A DNA stretch of 64,000 nucleotides, taken from NCBI RefSeq assembly GCF_001904745.1, contig NZ_MRCD01000004.1:124001-188000 (forward strand). Reading direction: 5' to 3'. Positions 17,948 through 28,010 of the stretch are shown in pieces; position 1 is the stretch's first letter, and each line of letters begins with the position of its first letter. The notes under the pieces are model-generated. The model did no database searches and was not told where the DNA came from. It saw only the letters and a list, made by a program, of their open reading frames with translations. A program made the position numbers and the translations under genes. The stretch comes from Calothrix sp. HK-06 (GTDB lineage Bacteria > Cyanobacteriota > Cyanobacteriia > Cyanobacteriales > Nostocaceae).

Positions 17948-19912
17948 ATGGGTTTTATGAGTATTGATGTTAATGATAAAGGCGCCATCTTAATTGTTGA
18001 TGACAACCCGGCAAATTTAGAAATGTTGCTTGAGTTTTTAGCTGGTGCAGGATTTACTGTTTTGGTTGCGGAAGATGGCGAAAGTGCGATCACGGGAGCC
18101 GAATATGCCCCACCTGACATGATTCTGTTGGACATACTGATGCCAGTAATGGACGGTTTTGAAACTTGTCAGCGTTTGAAAGCGAACCCACTAACGCAAG
18201 ATATTCCGATTATTTTTATGACCGCACTTACGGAAACCGTGGATAAGGTCAAAGGCTTAAGTTTAGGAGCAGTCGATTATGTTACTAAACCGTTACAGCA
18301 CGAAGAGGTTTTAGCCCGGATTGAACTTCATCTGAAACTGCGAAACTTAACCAAGACACTGCAAGAGCAAAATCAGCGTTTAGAGAGGGAAATTTGTGAG
18401 CGCACGCAAGCAGAACAAAAAATCCGCGAACAAGCTGCTTTACTAGATATTACTACAGATGCAATTCTCGTTAGAAATTTCGACAATCAAATCCGCTTTT
18501 GGAACCAGGGGGCTGAACATTTATACGGATGGCAGGCAACAGAAGTAATTGGTAAAAATATTAATCAACTTTTGTATCGACCGAATCTCTTACCACAACT
18601 ACAAAATATCCAGAAAAGTCTTACCGAACATGGCTACTGGCAAGGTGAGTTAGAGCAAGTTACCAAACAAGACAAAAAAATTATTGTTGCTAGTCGCTGG
18701 ACTTTAATGCGTGATCAAGATGGACAAGCTAAATCTATTTTGACAGTCAATACTGATATTACAGAAAAAAAACAACTTGAAAACCAATTTCTCCGCGCTC
18801 AACGTTTGGAAAGTTTGGGTACACTTGCTGGCGGCATTGCCCATGACTTAAACAATATACTAACACCAATTTTATCGGCAGCACAATTGCTACAGCTAAA
18901 ACAACCTAAGTCTGATGAATTGAGTCAGCAAATGCTTAGGACGATAGAAACCAGCGCTAAACGTGGAGCTGCTGTAGTTAAGCAAGTGCTACAGTTTGCG
19001 CGCGGGGTCGATGGCAAGCGTGCTATTGTACTACTTAGCAATCTGTTCTTGGAAATTCAGCAGATTGTTCATGGCACATTTCCCAAATCTATAGAATTTT
19101 CTCTAAATATTCAGTCAGACCTTTGGGCTGTAATTGGAGATGGCACACACTTGCATCAGGTACTGATGAATCTTATAGTCAATGCTCGTGATGCTATGCC
19201 CAATGGTGGTACTCTCAGCATTTCTGCCAAAAATCTCTTAATTGATGAACAATATGCCCGGATGAATTTGGATGCTAATGTCGGCCCCTACATTGTAATT
19301 GCTGTTGCGGATACAGGAATTGGGATGCGCCCAGAAATCTTAGATAGAATATTTGAACCTTTTTTCACTACTAAAGAGGTTGGTAAAGGTACAGGTTTGG
19401 GTCTTTCTACTGTGAGAGGAATCATCAAAAGCCACGGTGGTTTCATTAATGTGCATAGCGAAATCGGAAAAGGAACTGAATTTAAATTGTTCTTGCCAGC
19501 GGTAAAGGCGATGGCAACGTCGCTAACCGAAAATCTCGATTTGCCATCTGGAAACGGAGAATTAATTTTAGTAGTAGATGATGAAGCTAAAATTCTTGAA
19601 ACTACTCAAACTTCATTAGAAAGTTATAACTACAAAGTAGTGACTGCTAGTGATGGTATTGAAGCGCTCGCACTGTATGCTAGCTACCAAGATAAAATCA
19701 GTGTAGTTTTGGTAGATATGATGATGCCGTTGATGGATGGTGCAATTACCATTCGCATATTGCAAAAAATGAATCCGTTAGTCAAGATTGTTGCTGTTAG
19801 TGGTATAGTAGGCAGCAATAAAATTACCAAAGATGCGACTGTCAGCAAATTTATTTCTAAGCCCTATACAACTCAAGAATTATTGCAAACTTTACATGAG
19901 CTTCTTTGCTAA
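17948..19912 (+). CDS. receiver-PAS-histidine kinase-receiver hybrid protein
   Basis: A 654-aa soluble two-component protein. Residues about 10-130: receiver with acidic pair DD18-19 and phospho-acceptor D62 (ILLDILMPVMDG). A coiled coil follows at 130-160, then a PAS domain (about 165-285, AILVRNFDNQIRFWNQGA, GWQATEVIGKNINQL). The dimerisation domain has H299 in GGIAHDLNNILTP, followed by HATPase (NARDAMPNGG, DTGIGM, GTGLGLSTV). A second receiver (about 535-654) has D590 in VLVDMMMPLMDG. The HDLNN type of kinase often carries PAS and C-terminal receiver domains. It follows the 2007-aa kinase by 287 bases, so the pair may form a phosphorelay (inference). A second ATG lies at 17957. Confidence 0.92.
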   Translation: MGFMSIDVNDKGAILIVDDNPANLEMLLEFLAGAGFTVLVAEDGESAITGAEYAPPDMILLDILMPVMDGFETCQRLKANPLTQDIPIIFMTALTETVDKVKGLSLGAVDYVTKPLQHEEVLARIELHLKLRNLTKTLQEQNQRLEREICERTQAEQKIREQAALLDITTDAILVRNFDNQIRFWNQGAEHLYGWQATEVIGKNINQLLYRPNLLPQLQNIQKSLTEHGYWQGELEQVTKQDKKIIVASRWTLMRDQDGQAKSILTVNTDITEKKQLENQFLRAQRLESLGTLAGGIAHDLNNILTPILSAAQLLQLKQPKSDELSQQMLRTIETSAKRGAAVVKQVLQFARGVDGKRAIVLLSNLFLEIQQIVHGTFPKSIEFSLNIQSDLWAVIGDGTHLHQVLMNLIVNARDAMPNGGTLSISAKNLLIDEQYARMNLDANVGPYIVIAVADTGIGMRPEILDRIFEPFFTTKEVGKGTGLGLSTVRGIIKSHGGFINVHSEIGKGTEFKLFLPAVKAMATSLTENLDLPSGNGELILVVDDEAKILETTQTSLESYNYKVVTASDGIEALALYASYQDKISVVLVDMMMPLMDGAITIRILQKMNPLVKIVAVSGIVGSNKITKDATVSKFISKPYTTQELLQTLHELLC

Positions 19913-20036
19913 GAAATTTCCAAAAAATAAATTGTATAACATTTGTAACTGCTGTTTATTTAAGTACAGTGGAGACTGAAGCTTTCTAAGGAAATGAAAC
20001 ATTAATGAAATAAAAATCACAGTCAGCTGGTACTAG

Positions 20037-20128
20037 TAGGTTGGGTGCAACCCAACACAACCAACGTTGATATGATGAATGTAAATGTTGGGTTACGCAA
20101 AGCCTCCACCCAACCTACATATTACATA
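20037..20128. repeat. taggttgggt repeat, copy 1
   Basis: taggttgggtgcaacccaac opens the block and ccacccaacctacat closes it; both ends can pair. Related blocks lie at 34411, 38861 and 45489. The repeat extends the open frame of the next gene upstream in a misleading way, because it reads through without a stop. Confidence 0.65.
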
Positions 20129-20146
20129 CTAACGGAGGTTAAATCT

Positions 20147-20938
20147 ATGTTTTGGTATAATAGTAAACTTGTCGATTCACAAACTATAGAGTTAGACATT
20201 AATAATCCTGGGTTATTGTACGGCGCCACTGTTTTTACAACGCTACGAGTATATAACTCTTTAGATAATCCTTTGACGCAATGGCAAGCACATCTCGCGC
20301 GCATTAAAACTTCCTTAAATTATTTTGGTTGGCAGCAACCTAATTGGGACTGGGTACGCGAAGGCGCCGAATTGATGAAACAGCATTTTCCCGTATTGCG
20401 AATAACAGTATTTCCTGATGGTAAAGAATGGATAACAGGGAGAAAGCTGGCGCCAGACTTATTAGAAAAGCATAAACATGGAATTACAGCGAGTATCCTT
20501 CAAGCAGATTATTACCGTTCGCTACCCGGTCACAAAACAGGAAATTATCTGGCGCCAATTTTAGCAAAAGCAGATGCTCAAAATCAGAATTCCCAAGAAG
20601 CTATATTTATAGATGAAAAAGGAAACTGGTTAGAAACAAGCACAGGTAATCTTTGGGGGTGGAAAGATAACTGTTGGTGGACTCCTGCCTTATCTGCGGG
20701 TATTTTACCAGGAATTGCGCGCGAGTATATAAAAACTAGCTTAATTAAGCAAAATCAGGTAGTGCGCGAAGACCCCTGGAATATAAAGTTAGTTAAAAGC
20801 TTTGAAACGCTTGCTTACAGTAATTGTATAGTAGAACTTATACCTATCCATACTGTTATTCAAGATACAGGTATGTTGATATATGGTGCCCAACATTCAA
20901 GCTTGAAGGAATTACAAGCATTGTTTCAAAGGGATTAA
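20147..20938 (+). CDS. class IV aminotransferase (PabC / D-amino acid transaminase-like)
   Basis: PLP enzyme of fold type IV, 263 aa. The frame is open from 20045, but the first 34 codons lie in a dispersed repeat. The ATG at 20147 has a strong ribosome binding site (ggagg, 9 bases upstream) and gives the normal start MFWYNSKLVD. Family features are GLLYGATVFTTLRVY, the PLP-lysine region near KTGNYLAPILAKADA, FIDEKGNWLETSTGNLWG and AGILPGIAREYI. It may be aminodeoxychorismate lyase (folate synthesis), as commonly annotated in cyanobacteria; branched-chain or D-amino acid activity cannot be excluded. Confidence 0.87.
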   Translation: MFWYNSKLVDSQTIELDINNPGLLYGATVFTTLRVYNSLDNPLTQWQAHLARIKTSLNYFGWQQPNWDWVREGAELMKQHFPVLRITVFPDGKEWITGRKLAPDLLEKHKHGITASILQADYYRSLPGHKTGNYLAPILAKADAQNQNSQEAIFIDEKGNWLETSTGNLWGWKDNCWWTPALSAGILPGIAREYIKTSLIKQNQVVREDPWNIKLVKSFETLAYSNCIVELIPIHTVIQDTGMLIYGAQHSSLKELQALFQRD

Positions 20939-21841
20939 TATCATGATAAGATTTGAAAAAATATTTCTTATACATTAATTAAAAACAATGTTGATATTAC
21001 TTTTATACTAAAAAGCACTTATGTGCAAGACAAAAAATTTGAACAGCTAAAATATAGTAATTTGATTCAAGAAGCTTCAAATGGCAATACTAAACAAATA
21101 CAGCGTTTTGCATTTATATGAAGTACACCCCTCCCCCGCTACGCGACCCCTCCCCGCAACGGGGAGGGGTAGGGGAGAGGTTTATTCTGTACTTCATTTA
21201 ATTTAAATCTGCTGTAAATGTGTATCAAGACCGTCCCGTAGCGCTTGTGACACTTAGAAATGACGCGAAGATAAAAATTGTTTATCTACCTCAATATCCA
21301 AGCGTTGTCAGTACATTAGTTCTAAATAAAGTAGATATTAGTACTATCCCGTCTGATTGGATAACAGTTTTTTGGAGTAATTTGGAGCCAATAGCTATAA
21401 ATAGAAGTTGATTGTTAATAACCAAAATTTCACGTTTTTTTGCAAAGTCGGAAGCGAGTCCCGCCCTATATATTAGATGTTGACGGGGCTTGCGATGCCC
21501 GTTCCACAAGATTATATTTCTACAAGATTATATTTTTACAAGATTGTGGTTTTGTAGTGTAATCCGTCTATACATACTCAGGCGCCTACAAGGGTTGTCT
21601 CGCTAGAATGTATCTTCAAGGGTTTGGTGTCCACAACGGCGCCAAGCTTATGTAACGAAATTGACTAAGGATTCTAGAATTTTTTTTGCTTCTACATGAA
21701 TATGAGAGCATTTTGCGATACCTTAAGATAAGTTAACATAATTCTTAACTACACCCAGTTGATTTCGGAACGCTCTGCGGTTCTCTAATAAACAAGAGGC
21801 GCTAAGGCGACAGCACAAAATGTACAGGAGGACTCACTTCG
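20939..21841. other. 900-base spacer upstream of ftsH
   Basis: No gene is supported. It contains an 80-base inverted-repeat element (21118-21197) and a gacgggcttgcgatgcccgtt-like segment at about 21483-21512 that recurs in altered form at 60182 and 63343. Two GGCGCC sites are present, and an AT-rich leader precedes ftsH. The 63-codon frame at 21220-21411 has no recognisable features and is left out. The long leader may carry the ftsH promoter; no clear -35/-10 pair could be assigned. Confidence 0.5.
21118..21197. repeat. 80-base element with 10-base inverted ends and C/G-rich core
   Basis: Outer ends atgaagtaca and tgtacttcat are exact inverted repeats. The core is the ctccccgcaacggggag hairpin family also seen at 1325-1470. 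It looks like a small nonautonomous insertion or a stable hairpin. Confidence 0.55.
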
Positions 21842-23701
21842 GTGAATAGTAACAACAACAATAATAATAAAAAGTGGAGAAGCGCAGGGCTGTACGCACT
21901 GCTGTTTATTGTAGTCATTGCGTTGGGAACAGCGTTTTTTGACAAACAGCCTCAAAATAGGGAAACATGGCGCTATAGCCAGTTTATTCAGGAAGTAGAA
22001 AAAGGCAACGTCGCACAAGTAAGACTGAGTGCTGACCGTACACAAGCTATCGTAAAGTCACAAAGTGGCAACCAAGTATTGGTTACTTTGGTAGACGACC
22101 CACAATTAATTAATACGCTTACTGAGAAAAACGTAGATATCAGCGTTTTACCTCAAACCGATGAAGGTTTCTGGTTTAAGGCACTTAGCAGTTTATTCTT
22201 CCCAGTATTACTACTAGTAGGATTATTCTTTTTACTGCGTCGGGCGCAAAATGGTCCAGGTAGTCAAGCGATGAACTTTGGTAAGTCGCGCGCTAGGGTA
22301 CAAATGGAACCGCAAACCCAAGTTACATTTGGTGATGTTGCGGGTATTGACCAAGCGAAACTGGAATTAAACGAAGTTGTAGATTTCCTTAAAAACGCCG
22401 ACCGCTTTACTGCTATTGGCGCCAAAATTCCTAAAGGTGTATTGTTAGTTGGACCTCCAGGAACAGGTAAAACCTTGTTAGCACGTGCGGTTGCGGGTGA
22501 AGCTGGTGTACCTTTCTTCTCTATCTCTGGTTCAGAGTTTGTAGAGATGTTTGTTGGTGTAGGTGCTTCTCGTGTACGTGACTTATTCGAGCAAGCAAAA
22601 GCAAATGCACCTTGTATTGTATTTATAGATGAAATTGACGCAGTAGGTCGTCAACGTGGCGCCGGTTTAGGTGGTGGTAACGACGAACGTGAACAAACCC
22701 TTAACCAGTTGCTCACCGAAATGGATGGTTTTGAGGGTAACACAGGTATTATCATCATCGCTGCTACCAACCGTCCCGACGTATTAGATGCAGCATTATT
22801 GCGTCCTGGTCGCTTCGACCGTCAGGTTGTAGTAGACCGTCCTGACTACGCTGGACGTGTAGAAATTCTCAAAGTACACGCGCGTGGCAAAACTCTAGGT
22901 AAAGACGTAGACATCGAACGTATTGCACGTCGTTCACCAGGGTTTACAGGTGCTGACTTGTCGAACTTGCTCAACGAAGCAGCAATTTTGGCAGCACGTC
23001 GTAACCTGACTGAAATTTCGATGGACGAAATTAACGACGCTATCGACCGTGTATTAGCAGGTCCAGAGAAGAAAGACCGCGTAATGAGCGAACGTCGCAA
23101 GCAGTTAGTAGCGTACCACGAAGCAGGTCATGCTTTAGTTGGTGCATTAATGCCCGACTATGACCCAGTACAAAAAATCAGCATTATCCCTCGTGGTCGT
23201 GCAGGTGGTTTAACTTGGTTTACCCCTTCCGAAGACCGCATGGACAGTGGACTTTACAGTCGCTCCTATTTGGAAAACCAAATGGCTGTTGCTTTGGGTG
23301 GACGTATCGCTGAAGAATTAATTTTTGGTGACGAAGAAGTAACCACAGGTGCTTCAGGTGACTTACAACAAGTTGCACGAGTTGCCCGTCAAATGGTGAC
23401 ACGCTTCGGTATGAGCGACAAACTTGGACCTGTAGCATTAGGGCGCCAGCAAGGTAACATGTTCTTAGGACGTGACATCATGTCCGAGCGCGACTTCTCC
23501 GAAGAAACCGCTGCTTCCATCGACGAAGAAGTACGTAAGTTAGTAGACGTAGCTTACATCCGTGCAAAAGAAGTATTAGTCAAGAACAAGCACATCCTCG
23601 ACAAACTAGCAGATATGTTAGTTGAAAAAGAAACCGTAGACGCAGAAGAACTGCAAGACCTACTCGCTAACAACGACGTACAAACCGCAGCATTCGCGTA
23701 A
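21842..23701 (+). CDS. ftsH: ATP-dependent zinc metalloprotease FtsH
   Basis: Membrane AAA+ protease that forms hexamers and degrades membrane and soluble proteins; in cyanobacteria such proteins act in thylakoid and plasma membrane quality control. 619 aa. Two membrane segments (about 14-31 and 113-131) flank a lumenal or periplasmic domain. Walker A is GPPGTGKT (204-211) and Walker B is [12 protein letters not shown]. The second region of homology is [18 protein letters not shown], and the zinc motif is HEAGH (426-430). GTG start at 21842 with aggagg 14-19 bases upstream. The N-terminus resembles the FtsH1/FtsH3 group rather than the PSII-repair FtsH2 form (inference from memory of family N-termini). 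Confidence 0.97.
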   Translation: MNSNNNNNNKKWRSAGLYALLFIVVIALGTAFFDKQPQNRETWRYSQFIQEVEKGNVAQVRLSADRTQAIVKSQSGNQVLVTLVDDPQLINTLTEKNVDISVLPQTDEGFWFKALSSLFFPVLLLVGLFFLLRRAQNGPGSQAMNFGKSRARVQMEPQTQVTFGDVAGIDQAKLELNEVVDFLKNADRFTAIGAKIPKGVLLVGPPGTGKTLLARAVAGEAGVPFFSISGSEFVEMFVGVGASRVRDLFEQAKANAPCIVFIDEIDAVGRQRGAGLGGGNDEREQTLNQLLTEMDGFEGNTGIIIIAATNRPDVLDAALLRPGRFDRQVVVDRPDYAGRVEILKVHARGKTLGKDVDIERIARRSPGFTGADLSNLLNEAAILAARRNLTEISMDEINDAIDRVLAGPEKKDRVMSERRKQLVAYHEAGHALVGALMPDYDPVQKISIIPRGRAGGLTWFTPSEDRMDSGLYSRSYLENQMAVALGGRIAEELIFGDEEVTTGASGDLQQVARVARQMVTRFGMSDKLGPVALGRQQGNMFLGRDIMSERDFSEETAASIDEEVRKLVDVAYIRAKEVLVKNKHILDKLADMLVEKETVDAEELQDLLANNDVQTAAFA

Positions 23702-23773
23702 TTAGGCGCGGAGTTAGGAGTTAGGAGTTAATAAGTAATTTCTAGCTTTTAATCAATAAAAATACATTTGTAG

Positions 23774-23799
23774 GGTGGGCATTGCCCACCTTATTTTTT
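23774..23799 (+). terminator. rho-independent-like terminator after ftsH
   Basis: ggtgggc, att, gcccacc forms a 7-bp GC-rich stem followed by ttatttttt, 70 bases beyond the ftsH stop. The stem is also part of a gtgggc...gcccac repeat seen at 44303-44327. Confidence 0.55.
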
Positions 23800-23832
23800 G
23801 TTAAAATTTTAGTGCTGTAATTAAATTCAAAT

Positions 23833-23861
23833 CCCCCCAACCCCCCTTAATAAGGGGGGGC
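23833..23861. repeat. cccccc/gggggg hairpin repeat, copy 1
   Basis: ccccccaacccccc, ttaataa, ggggggg: homopolymer-like arms that pair. Related copies lie at 28011-28118 and 58094-58170. It lies between convergent genes. Confidence 0.6.
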
Positions 23862-23950
23862 TAAGAAATATTCTTTTTCGACCTTTAATAATAAAAGCTA
23901 AAAAACTCTTTTCCCTTTTAATAAAATTAAGCGATTTTTATGTTTCAAAT

Positions 23951-25423
23951 TCAAGTCAGGTGAAATAATTGGATAATTTCCTCAAATGTTCTCTTCAAGA
24001 TAAAGCGACCATTAGCACTAGCCCACGGAGGTATAATCAGCAAACTTTGCATCACTAACCACAAAGCTTGAAAATATTGTTTTTGATGAAAATAAATATT
24101 TGCTAAACATGCTAGTCCTCGACCTTTTGCTTCGTGGTGTTTAAGTTTATAAGCAATAGCCAGTGCTTGCTCGCAGTAGTTTATAGCGATCTGAGGTTGT
24201 TTTAGGCACCCGTAGCAATAGGAGAGATTAAATAGCACTCCTGCTTCTGTTGTTTGGTTGCCAATCTCACGACTTATAGCTAAGGCTTGCTGATAGTATT
24301 CAATGGCGCCAGTATATTCTTTTAAGTCACTATAAACAGAACCCAGTGCGCTCAAAGTTGATGCTTCTGTTGCTTTAGAAGCTGTTTTACGAGCAAAGTC
24401 AAGAGTTGCGCTTAGGTATTCAATGGCAGGTTGAGTATGTCCTATAAGTGTATAGGCATTGCCGAGATAGTATGAAGCTAAGTATTTTTGACATTGATTG
24501 TCGATTTGAATAGTGATAGTTAATTGCTGTTGTAGGTATTTGATAGCGCGCTTATATTTTCCTCTGGATAAGTAAGTCCCTCCCATCGACCCCAAAACCA
24601 GCGCTGATAGTTCTTGATCGCCCAATTCTTGAGCAATTACTAATGCTTGCTGACAATATTTTATACCTTGTCTATAATTTCCTCTGAAGATACAAATGGC
24701 GCCTAATCCACCTAGCGCGTGCCCTTCCTCTTTTCGAGCATTGATTTCACGAGCAACGGTTAGCTGTTGCTTAAGACAACTAATTGCAGTCTGATGCTGT
24801 TGCAACGAGGAATAAACACCAACTAGTCCACCTAATGCTTCTGCTTGTGCTTTTCGATTCCCAATTTGGCCTGCGAGTTCTAATTGTTGCTTGTAGTAAC
24901 TCATTGCCTGTGATGTTTGGTCTAAATAAGCATAAGCACGACCCAGACCTTGCAGGCAAAAACAATCTATTTCTGAGTTGATTTTACCGAGAAGCCGACT
25001 ATAAAGTTCTATTTGTTCGGCGTAATAGCCCCAACTCCTTAGTTGCTGGTACAATTGTTTACCATGAGAAGTCTTTGTCGGGATAAAGAGTAGCTGGCTA
25101 GCTGACTGCCACGCCGAAATTTCACACAGATGATGAAATGCTTCTAAATAACCGCGTACTTGTTCTAAGTTAGCAGCATTATACTCTGGCTCATAAACGT
25201 TTAACCAGTAGAAAGCTGCTTTCAGGTGAGTTAACTCTAGCGCAGTTAATTTTCTCAGTGCTGGCACCGATAACTCATGCCTTACTTGAGACAATTCCCT
25301 CTGGTCAATTTTGCTGTTTGCTTGCACAAGCAGTAATTGACCTGCTTGATCGCAACGGATATGCACAAGCTGCGATGCAGAAAGTTTTTGTAATTCTATT
25401 GGTTCTGCATAATCGTAACTCAA
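23951..25423 (-). CDS. TPR-repeat protein coupled to a STAND NTPase
   Basis: A 490-aa soluble protein. The first about 130 residues are unclassified and helical. Residues about 140-470 form about eight tetratricopeptide repeats of 40 residues of the kinesin-light-chain type (for example GLVGVYSSLQQHQTAISCLK and ALGSVYSDLKEYTGAIEYY). It starts with TTG at 25423, overlapping the upstream NTPase stop in the string TTGA, so translation is coupled. In bacterial STAND proteins a C-terminal TPR array is normally fused to the NTPase as its sensor. Here the two parts are separate genes, and the TPR protein is probably the sensor or partner. Confidence 0.8.
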   Translation of the reverse strand: MSYDYAEPIELQKLSASQLVHIRCDQAGQLLLVQANSKIDQRELSQVRHELSVPALRKLTALELTHLKAAFYWLNVYEPEYNAANLEQVRGYLEAFHHLCEISAWQSASQLLFIPTKTSHGKQLYQQLRSWGYYAEQIELYSRLLGKINSEIDCFCLQGLGRAYAYLDQTSQAMSYYKQQLELAGQIGNRKAQAEALGGLVGVYSSLQQHQTAISCLKQQLTVAREINARKEEGHALGGLGAICIFRGNYRQGIKYCQQALVIAQELGDQELSALVLGSMGGTYLSRGKYKRAIKYLQQQLTITIQIDNQCQKYLASYYLGNAYTLIGHTQPAIEYLSATLDFARKTASKATEASTLSALGSVYSDLKEYTGAIEYYQQALAISREIGNQTTEAGVLFNLSYCYGCLKQPQIAINYCEQALAIAYKLKHHEAKGRGLACLANIYFHQKQYFQALWLVMQSLLIIPPWASANGRFILKRTFEEIIQLFHLT

Positions 25424-27111
25424 AGCGGTAAAACCTCCACTTCCAGCTTCGGTAAATGATCTAACGCTACCCGACGAATGAGGCTGTGCAGGCGATAAAA
25501 AACTTTATGCTGAGTGTATTCCTCTTCTAAAAGAAACCGACGCTGTAACGATTGGAACGCCGAGGCTTGAGCTTCAAGGGGGTACTCCCCAATCATCAAC
25601 AGCCAAGCAGGACGCTCAACAGCACGTCTGTATACGGCGCCTTGGCAAAGCATTAAACAAGCCAATGGTTCTGTTTGGTACAACCGAGAAAATGTCCGGT
25701 CTACCCGTTTTTTAACCAAATCAGTTAAGGCAATACTATAGCGATCAAGCCTGGGTTTATCGTGTTGGGATTTATCTTCGGAGGCATTTTTCAAGCTTTC
25801 TACAGTAATAATTTCATTACCGTAATCATGCCAATAAGCTTGAACATCTCCATTATAGGGTGGCATACGGATTTCACCAGCAATAACTCGTAATGCCAAC
25901 GGATGCCCTTCGTAGACATGAATAATCCGTTTGAGGTTTTGCAAATCTATATCTAAGTGTATCTGTACATCCCAGCTAACAAATAATTCGACGGCTTCTG
26001 ATTCCTCTAAACCTTTAAGCCTTTCTATGTGTACTCGCGACGGGTATCGTCCCTCTGCAATAACTGGCGGTTGGTCTTGAGAAGTCAATACAATTCTACT
26101 AGACATTTGTTCAGCTTTAGCGACCTGCTCTAATAATTGTCCAATAGTTGGCTCGATAAACCGATGCCCACCTTCTCCATCTGGTTCTAAAATCTCCTCA
26201 ACCATATCCAACACGAGCAAACAAGGATGCGCTCGCAATTTATTTACTATTGTTTTTACTAATAAAACTGGGTCTTTTTGCAGCTTTTCTTCTAGAGCGA
26301 TTTGCTCCCCTAAAAGCCGACGTGCTATCACCAAAACGTTGGATGTCTCTCGATCAATGCTGACACTATAAATCTCTCGATTGATAGTAGCTGAAGAATT
26401 TAATGCCAGACGCATTGCCAAAGATGTTTTGCCAATGCCCGTGATGCCGACTATTGATAAAACTCGGCAGTCTTCTTGCAACCTATGTTCCAACTCAGCA
26501 GTTAGCCTTGTGCGCCCTACCCACCGAATTGTACCGTCTTCAATAATTTGTAGAGAAGTTACTGGAGATTGAGAATTAGAGAAAGTTTTACTATTCCCTA
26601 CTACCCATTCATCAAATGAACAATTGAGTAACAATTGACACAGCCCGTTGACTAACCAATGCTCACACGAGTTCCGATGCTCCGACGTTAAAAAACTTCT
26701 GATGGTTTGATACCGAGGTGGGTCTGAATCATTGAAATGCCTTACCCAAGCGACAGAAAATTCTCCCCAAGCAATCTGTCCCACCTTGAATTGTTCATTG
26801 AATTTGTCGAGAAGCTTTTGTTTTAAAGTGGAGGGTACTTGCTTTAGGCTGTTATCTCTATAAGGGCGGTCTAGTAATAGCTGACAAATTCCGTTAATTA
26901 GCCAATAGGCACAGGTGCTTTGTGTAACTGAGTACAAAATGTTTTGAATGTCTGTTTCTGTTGGAGTGCCAAGAACATCAGATTGCCGATGCCACATTTG
27001 CAGAAAATCTTCTGCTGACCGGAACCGCTCCCCAAATGCCGACTTGAGCTTGCGTCGCAGCGATGGAGTAACAGAAACGAGACGATTATTCATTGTGGCA
27101 TCAGTGTTCAT
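25420..27111 (-). CDS. NB-ARC/STAND-like NTPase with duplicated N-terminal domain
   Basis: A 563-aa protein. Residues about 14-85 and 92-166 are two copies of one alpha-helical domain; the shared core is YWLINGICQLLL versus HWLVNGLCQLLL. Then follow a linker, WVGRTRLTAELEHRL, Walker A GITGIGKTS (222-230), a Walker B-like LLVLDMVEEIL, and a winged-helix region with HPLALRVIAGEIR (a GLPL-like motif of NB-ARC proteins). The protein ends near residue 563 without repeats, which are supplied by the overlapping TPR gene. The N-terminal pair may be an effector-associated adaptor; no nuclease or TIR motif is visible. Defence or signalling role is inferred. The first ATG is at 27111 and an alternative (MNNRL) lies six codons in. 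Confidence 0.75.
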   Translation of the reverse strand: MNTDATMNNRLVSVTPSLRRKLKSAFGERFRSAEDFLQMWHRQSDVLGTPTETDIQNILYSVTQSTCAYWLINGICQLLLDRPYRDNSLKQVPSTLKQKLLDKFNEQFKVGQIAWGEFSVAWVRHFNDSDPPRYQTIRSFLTSEHRNSCEHWLVNGLCQLLLNCSFDEWVVGNSKTFSNSQSPVTSLQIIEDGTIRWVGRTRLTAELEHRLQEDCRVLSIVGITGIGKTSLAMRLALNSSATINREIYSVSIDRETSNVLVIARRLLGEQIALEEKLQKDPVLLVKTIVNKLRAHPCLLVLDMVEEILEPDGEGGHRFIEPTIGQLLEQVAKAEQMSSRIVLTSQDQPPVIAEGRYPSRVHIERLKGLEESEAVELFVSWDVQIHLDIDLQNLKRIIHVYEGHPLALRVIAGEIRMPPYNGDVQAYWHDYGNEIITVESLKNASEDKSQHDKPRLDRYSIALTDLVKKRVDRTFSRLYQTEPLACLMLCQGAVYRRAVERPAWLLMIGEYPLEAQASAFQSLQRRFLLEEEYTQHKVFYRLHSLIRRVALDHLPKLEVEVLPL

Positions 27112-27298
27112 CGGCAGTAAGCAGCTACAAGGCGAATTCCAACCCCAGTTTAACGTTAATAATCGCTAATTTGTTTTCAAATTGCTTTCAAATTGATTTC
27201 AAACAAAGTACAGGCGCCATTCTGCTGGGGTTAGATAAAGAATAATGCCTGCACAAATATTTGATGTAGGAGTAAATCACCTTCAAAGGAGTAAGTGA

Positions 27299-27904
27299 AT
27301 GAAAAGAGCATCATTATTAAGTTTAAGTTTTAGTGCCAGCCTAGCAGTTGTGGGTATCGGCTTGCTAACTAAGATGCAAAGTACACCAGCAGAACCCGCA
27401 CCTATTTTTCAGCCAATTATTAGCGATATTCGCGCTCAACTTCCACAAGGAACAGAAATACGCTTGCCTTCTACTTTTCCAACTTTGGATCGCTCAGTGC
27501 TTTCAAAAGGATTATTTGTTGACTTTCCTATTGACGGCAAAATTTATCCCTATGTTGATTCTAAAAATGAAGCTATTACAGTTAATTTTGGCTTAACCCC
27601 AAACTGTGCTGCCTTTGCTAGACCTGACCAATGCACTCTTGGAGCTATTGGTGTATTTAAAAGTCGCGAACCAAAATTTTGGCCTCCGAAAGGGGACAAT
27701 GTTACACCAATAGATTTGAGCAATGGAATTCGTGGTTATCACCTTACCAGAGGTAGTGGACACAATACTCTTAGATATGTCTATTGGCAACAAAATGGAT
27801 GGCAATATATGTTAGGAACTGCGGCTTTTGCGATGACCAAAGAGCAAATTATAGACACAGCTAGCTCTGCAGCTAGTGAGCCTTCTATTACAAGTGCTAA
27901 TTAA
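27299..27904 (+). CDS. exported hypothetical protein
   Basis: A 201-aa protein with a signal peptide (MKRASLLSLSFSASLAVVGI ... ). No recognised domain. It contains two cysteines in NCAAFARPDQC that could form a disulphide in the periplasm, and aromatic strands YVYWQQNGWQYMLG. The ribosome binding site aaggag lies 8 bases before the ATG. Spacing to its neighbours suggests it stands alone. Confidence 0.7.
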   Translation: MKRASLLSLSFSASLAVVGIGLLTKMQSTPAEPAPIFQPIISDIRAQLPQGTEIRLPSTFPTLDRSVLSKGLFVDFPIDGKIYPYVDSKNEAITVNFGLTPNCAAFARPDQCTLGAIGVFKSREPKFWPPKGDNVTPIDLSNGIRGYHLTRGSGHNTLRYVYWQQNGWQYMLGTAAFAMTKEQIIDTASSAASEPSITSAN

Positions 27905-28010
27905 ATAAATTAGGCAAAACTACAAGGGTTAAGTTTTACGTTAGCTTTTTCACGCCACGTTAAAAGTCAGCCTAACCCCCATTGTTGGCTAGGTGTACAC
28001 ACATCTTTTA

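Noticed and set aside
20045-20146. N-terminal extension of the class IV aminotransferase
   Set aside because: It lies in the taggttgggt repeat; a ribosome binding site and family start are at 20147.
21220-21411. 63-codon open frame in the ftsH leader
   Set aside because: No ribosome binding site or recognisable domain; surrounded by repeats. Could not be excluded fully.
22846-23100. Antisense open frame of 84 codons in ftsH
   Set aside because: Shadow of the AAA region codons.
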